Assembly (NCBI GenBank): GCA_946644025.1
Contig: CAMPCG010000112.1
Coordinates: 1 to 8,502, forward strand
Origin: an uncultured Prevotellaceae bacterium
GTDB taxonomy: Bacteria > Bacteroidota > Bacteroidia > Bacteroidales > Bacteroidaceae
DNA: 8,502 nucleotides
Direction: 5' to 3'
Positions 6,169 through 8,502 of the stretch are shown in pieces. The position numbers and the translations under genes were made by a program. The notes below the pieces were generated by a model. That model ran no database searches and was not told the DNA's origin. It saw nothing but the letters and a program-made list of their open reading frames with translations. Positions within the stretch are counted from its first letter, which is position 1, and the number at the start of each line of letters is the position of its first letter.

Positions 6169-7008
6169 TCAGATTTGGATGATGAGGTAGGGCGAGGCAG
6201 CCCAGAAGGCCTTGGCGTCGGTAATCTGAAGTGTGGTGGTGCCGTCGCCGTTGTCGGTCAGCGTGTAGCTGCTCTCAGGCTTCTCGGTGATGAGCTTGGG
6301 CTTCTTCGAGTCGAGTACGAGCTTCTCAAAGCCACGCACGTCAACTTTCTTGAACTTGCTCTGGTCGATGTTGGCATAGTTGGCACGCTTCTTGCTCAGG
6401 CCGCCGCCCTCCAGCAGGCCGAGCTCCTTCAGCTCCTTTTTGCCGGCAACGATATAGAACGCCTGGTTCAGCTGCTTGTCTTGCTCGTAGTTCTGGTCCT
6501 TCAGGTACTCCGACTCGGCTGTCAGCTCGTTGACGTCGTAGCGCAGCTCCGAGATCTTGGCATCTTTCGTCTCAACGGCTTCCTCCAGCTTGGCAATCTG
6601 GCCGCTCTTCTCCTCCAGCTGCTTGTTGAGGTAGTCCACCATCTTCTGGAAATTGGCCAGCGCCACCTTGTTCGACTTGTTGGTGCTCGTGAGCTTGTTG
6701 ATCTGCTGCTGCTTGCGAGCCAGCAGGTCCTTAAAGGCGTTCAGGCGGGCCACCACCTGGTCCTTGGGCGTGCCCTCGGGCATGTTGAAAATCATCTGCT
6801 CCTGTATCTGGATGGAATCCAGGCAGGCAGCCACAGCATTGACAATGTCCAGCATCTGGTCTACTTCCTCTGTCTCCAGGGGAGCATCGACAAGCACGGA
6901 GTCGCTCATGGCCGACAGGTCGCTCGAAGTGTCAGCACTCTTGTTGCAACCTACGAACAGCGTACTTGCAACAATCATGGTTGAAACCAAAAACTTTCTT
7001 GCATTCAT
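6169..7008 (-). CDS. Coiled-coil lipoprotein, possibly Cbp1-like adhesin family
   Basis: This first gene of the cluster encodes 279 aa. It has a lipobox FVGC with Cys21, a short Ser/Asp-rich linker with DSV (36-38) that fits the Bacteroides O-glycosylation consensus (a second site DSI at 64-66), and a long coiled coil (about 84-183). A compact C-terminal domain follows: AFYIVAGKKELKELGLL (183-199), KKVDVRGFEKLVLDSKKPKL, and a final FWAASPYLIIQI. I recall the same C-terminal pattern in proteins labelled Cbp1-type collagen-binding adhesins of Bacteroides fragilis, but collagen binding is not readable here and the label may be over-transferred. The product is probably a surface or periplasmic lipoprotein with an extended stalk. 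A good promoter lies upstream (7156-7186) with a long leader. Start at 7008 is set by the signal peptide; no Shine-Dalgarno site is seen. Confidence 0.87.
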   Translation of the reverse strand: MNARKFLVSTMIVASTLFVGCNKSADTSSDLSAMSDSVLVDAPLETEEVDQMLDIVNAVAACLDSIQIQEQMIFNMPEGTPKDQVVARLNAFKDLLARKQQQINKLTSTNKSNKVALANFQKMVDYLNKQLEEKSGQIAKLEEAVETKDAKISELRYDVNELTAESEYLKDQNYEQDKQLNQAFYIVAGKKELKELGLLEGGGLSKKRANYANIDQSKFKKVDVRGFEKLVLDSKKPKLITEKPESSYTLTDNGDGTTTLQITDAKAFWAASPYLIIQI

Positions 7009-7149
7009 AGTTTTTTCAGATTAGTTTTGCCTTTGAACTCCCATCATTCGGCAAGTCTTTTGTCTTAGGTTTACAGTGAGGACGTGGGAGTTTTCTGCCT
7101 GCTCTCTACCCATAACAGACAAAAGAGGGGCAAAAACGTCCTTCCTTTA
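7009..7149 (-). promoter_or_regulatory. Long 5' leader with two crossing stems
   Basis: Between the inferred start of transcription (near 7149) and the ATG at 7008 lie about 140 nt with no convincing gene. Two perfect inverted repeats occur: TCTTTTGTCT (7056-7065) with 7117-7126, and AACTCCCA (7036-7043) with 7085-7092. The arms interleave, so the stems are either mutually exclusive or form an H-type pseudoknot. The nearer 3' arm is 27 nt from the start codon. It could be a cis-acting regulator of the operon; it matches no riboswitch class I know. Confidence 0.5.
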
Positions 7150-7155
7150 CGGTTG

Positions 7156-7186
7156 CAAAAATACGAATAAAAGTTGAAACGGCAAA
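7156..7186 (-). promoter_or_regulatory. Bacteroidetes-type promoter of the nine-gene cluster
   Basis: On the minus strand TTTG (7183-7186) is followed after 19 nt by TATTTTTG (7156-7163), matching the Bacteroides consensus TTTG-N19-TAnnTTTG. Transcription should begin a few nt downstream, near 7149. The -33 box overlaps the U-tract of the preceding terminator hairpin. No comparable promoter was found inside the cluster. Confidence 0.75.
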
Positions 7187-7215
7187 AGAAAAGGGTAACT
7201 TTTTTAACATTACCC
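7187..7215 (-). terminator. Intrinsic terminator, distal of two
   Basis: On the minus strand GGGTAA (7215-7210) pairs with TTACCC (7198-7193) over an 11-nt A-rich loop. TTTTCTTTT follows at 7192-7184. The stem is short, but the U-tract is good. It lies downstream of the barrel gene that ends at 7253 and would back up the longer hairpin at 7236-7267. Confidence 0.55.
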
Positions 7216-7235
7216 CAAAAATATCTTAAAATAGT

Positions 7236-7267
7236 GGTCTGAACTTCTACATTCAGAAGTTCAGACC
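7236..7267 (-). terminator. 13-bp perfect hairpin spanning the stop codon of the barrel gene
   Basis: GGTCTGAACTTCT (7236-7248) is the exact reverse complement of 7255-7267, with a 6-nt loop (7249-7254). The TGA stop (7255-7253) sits at the loop edge, and the codons for the last residues of the barrel form one arm. The minus-strand sequence after the stem is A/U-rich (ACTATTTTAAGATATTTTT) without being a pure U-run. It is probably a terminator and 3'-end stabiliser. Confidence 0.7.
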
Positions 7268-7936
7268 GACATTGACGAACAGCGAGCCCGTGTGGGCATC
7301 GTCGAAATAATCGCGGGTGACGTTGGCCAAGCCCAGGTCGTAGCCCACTTCGGCGTAAAGGTGGTCGAACTGCAGGCCGCAACCCATGCGCAGGCCGCCG
7401 TCGCAACGCCGGAAGGCATCGTCGCTGAACGAGCTGTAGGCCACGCGCTCGCCGAAGTCCTTGATCTTGCCACCGACACCAACGCCACCATAGACGCCAA
7501 AGAAGGGCTGGATGCTGGTGAGGCGGTCGAAGTTGTGTTGATACTTCAGCACGAAGGGCACCTCCAGGTAGTTCATGGAATAGGTGAAGTCGCCCTGATA
7601 GTGGCCTTTGCCGCCCTTCTCGGCGTAGAGCAGGCCGGTCTCAAGATAGAAGGGCGTGGCGGGCACCAGCTGGAAGCCTACGGTGAGGCCGAGGTTCAGG
7701 CCTGTCCTGACAGAGCCGCCATCGAGATAGGGGTCGTCGGAGTTGACTGTCGATAGTCCCACTCCCACGCGCATACCATAATATATATCAAAGGGCGAGA
7801 CGCGGGAGTCGTAGTGTGGGCGTGAATGGGCGTAGCCGTAAGGCGACGGACGGCGCGGCATGTAGCGCCCGGGTTGTGCCATGACCGGCAACAGGGTCAT
7901 GACGAGGAGCAGTGAGAGGGTGAAAATCTTTTTCAT
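7253..7936 (-). CDS. Outer-membrane beta-barrel protein, PorT-family type
   Basis: The 227-aa product has a type I signal peptide cleaved at VMA|Q (after residue 20). An Arg/Pro/Tyr-rich stretch follows (21-48, RYMPRRPSPYGYAHSRPHY), then a barrel from about residue 52: YYGMRVGVGLSTV, RTGLNLGLTVGFQLV, FYLETGLLYAEKGGKG, YLEVPFVLKYQ, IQPFFGVYGGVGVGG, LRMGCGLQFDHLYAEVGYDLGL, and the closing LFVNVGLNF with terminal Phe. The order (GLxxG strand, YLEVPxxLK, FGxxGGxG) is that of the outer-membrane beta-barrel family often labelled PorT. That label does not mean it is the PorT/SprT secretion component. It has its own promoter (7968-7999) and a terminator, so it is probably monocistronic and independent of the cluster downstream. 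Confidence 0.88.
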   Translation of the reverse strand: MKKIFTLSLLLVMTLLPVMAQPGRYMPRRPSPYGYAHSRPHYDSRVSPFDIYYGMRVGVGLSTVNSDDPYLDGGSVRTGLNLGLTVGFQLVPATPFYLETGLLYAEKGGKGHYQGDFTYSMNYLEVPFVLKYQHNFDRLTSIQPFFGVYGGVGVGGKIKDFGERVAYSSFSDDAFRRCDGGLRMGCGLQFDHLYAEVGYDLGLANVTRDYFDDAHTGSLFVNVGLNF

Positions 7937-7967
7937 TGTCGTAGGATTTTAACTGTTAATGATGCTG

Positions 7968-7999
7968 CAAAGGTACGAAACCCGCCGGTTTCGTGCAAG
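7968..7999 (-). promoter_or_regulatory. Bacteroidetes-type promoter of the PorT-like barrel gene
   Basis: On the minus strand CTTG (7996-7999) and, 20 nt later, TACCTTTG (7968-7975) match the TTTG / TAnnTTTG consensus, with the -7 box perfect and the -33 box one base off. The -7 box lies 31 nt upstream of the ATG at 7936, leaving a short leader. It separates this gene from the GldH-type gene. Confidence 0.75.
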
Positions 8000-8038
8000 G
8001 GTAAAATCCTAAAAGATGAGGGGAGAATCCCTAAACAT

Positions 8039-8502
8039 TCATAGGGAAACGGTCATGCCGACATCGGTGACGCCAGGCAGGGGCGAGTGCTGCATATAGT
8101 GGCTGACGGCAATGCGCAGGGTGTCGTCGGCGGCAAGCGTGATGCCACTCAGCGGGACGTTGTACTGGTAGAGCCCGGAACCACTGCCTCGCGATGTACC
8201 TTCGCTGTCGGCAAGTTGCAGACGGTAGAGAGCCTGGCGGTGCTGGCTGCGCGTTGACAGCCTGACGTCCAGCATCAGGTCGGTGAACGGGTAGCTGCTG
8301 GTAGCTCGGAGCCCCAGTGTGAGCTGAAGGGCCACGTCGGGACTGTCGGCCAAGTCTGTGCGACGCTCGTAGCGCATCACTTCCAACGGCACCACCTCAA
8401 AGTGCAGTGTGTCCTCGCGCAACCACCCCTCGGCGTCGATGGCCTCGTAGTGTGAATAAATGGTGTTACGGTTGCAACTGATTGTACTCAGTGCAACCGT
8501 AA
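8039..8502 (-). CDS. gldH: GldH-type lipoprotein, N-terminus beyond the window
   Basis: The frame runs off the right edge; 153 residues are visible, beginning TVALSTISCNRN. The Cys at visible residue 9 is a plausible lipid-attachment site (lipobox TISC is atypical), so only a short piece of the signal peptide is missing. Landmarks of GldH follow: YSHYEAIDAEGWLREDTLHF (15-34), LRATSSYPFTDLMLDVRL, LYQYNVPLSGITL, then LRIAVSHYMQ and LPGVTDVGMTVSL at the end. In Flavobacterium johnsoniae GldH is one of the lipoproteins needed for gliding; non-gliding gut Bacteroidales keep the gene, where its job is unclear. A TTG at 8422 could be taken for a start, but the family-specific residues upstream rule it out. 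The next gene has its own promoter. Confidence 0.75.
   Translation of the reverse strand, partial: TVALSTISCNRNTIYSHYEAIDAEGWLREDTLHFEVVPLEVMRYERRTDLADSPDVALQLTLGLRATSSYPFTDLMLDVRLSTRSQHRQALYRLQLADSEGTSRGSGSGLYQYNVPLSGITLAADDTLRIAVSHYMQHSPLPGVTDVGMTVSL
8466..8502. repeat. Strong hairpin over the lipobox codons of the GldH-type gene
   Basis: TTACGGTTGCA (8466-8476) is the exact reverse complement of 8492-8502. Allowing one bulged A, pairing extends by ACTGA/TCAGT, giving a stem of about 15 bp with a 6-nt loop. It lies in coding sequence, across the codons just around the predicted lipidated Cys, and may continue past the window edge. It could be an mRNA structure affecting early translation, or chance. 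Confidence 0.65.

Noticed and set aside
7021..7113. 30-codon frame (MGREQAENSH...) in the operon leader
   Set aside because: No ribosome entry signal, no amino-acid bias suggesting a leader peptide, and length easily reached by chance.
8021..8031. GGGA-GAA-TCCC hairpin after the GldH gene as a terminator
   Set aside because: A 4-bp stem without an adjacent U-tract is too weak to call.
8039..8422. TTG at 8422 as the start of the GldH-type gene
   Set aside because: In-frame sequence upstream encodes the conserved HYEAIDAEGW segment and a Cys suited to lipidation, so the gene continues to the window edge.

Overview
The window looks like chromosome of a GC-rich member of the Bacteroidales, most like Prevotella and its relatives. 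Four things point there: two promoters of the Bacteroidetes type (TTTG/CTTG, about 20 nt, then TAnnTTTG); A/T-rich sequence instead of classical Shine-Dalgarno sites before most starts; exported proteins that nearly all begin with Gln after the signal peptide; and recognisable Bacteroidales families (GldH, DUF6175, PorT-type barrels). No rRNA, tRNA, CRISPR, transposase or phage gene was seen. Coding is almost entirely on the minus strand and is described right to left.

Right end (8502-7253). A nearly complete GldH-type lipoprotein gene enters from the window edge with a strong hairpin over its lipobox codons. It is followed by a small outer-membrane beta-barrel gene with its own promoter (7968-7999). 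Two hairpins end that unit (7236-7267 and 7193-7215). The second one's U-tract runs into the -33 box of the next promoter (7156-7186).

Centre (7149-107). That promoter starts a leader of about 140 nt with two perfect, mutually crossing stems, then nine genes, all minus strand. In order they are: a coiled-coil lipoprotein (6169-7008), a 453-aa exported protein with an SH3-like/FlgT-like C-terminal part (4765-6126), a small LPP20-like protein (4224-4730), a DUF6175 protein (3233-4186), a 315-aa exported protein with an internal CYP-containing repeat (2259-3206), a 158-aa exported unknown (1760-2236), an outer-membrane beta-barrel (1144-1755), a second small LPP20-like protein that is a diverged paralogue of the first (609-1088), and a short coiled-coil lipoprotein (107-457). 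Gaps are 4-55 nt except the last, which is 151 nt and holds a 124-bp element bounded by an almost perfect 18-bp inverted repeat.

Every product of the nine-gene unit has an export signal and none shows a catalytic motif. My reading is that it encodes an envelope assembly: lipoproteins, a barrel, and soluble periplasmic or surface parts of CsgG/LPP20-like flavour. I recognise several of these families as conserved in gut Bacteroidales but know of no established function for the set. It is the best candidate here for an undescribed system.

Left end (1-109). The tail of a plus-strand gene ends at 57 and converges on the operon. A 13-bp interrupted hairpin (74-109) lies between them and probably serves as a shared terminator.
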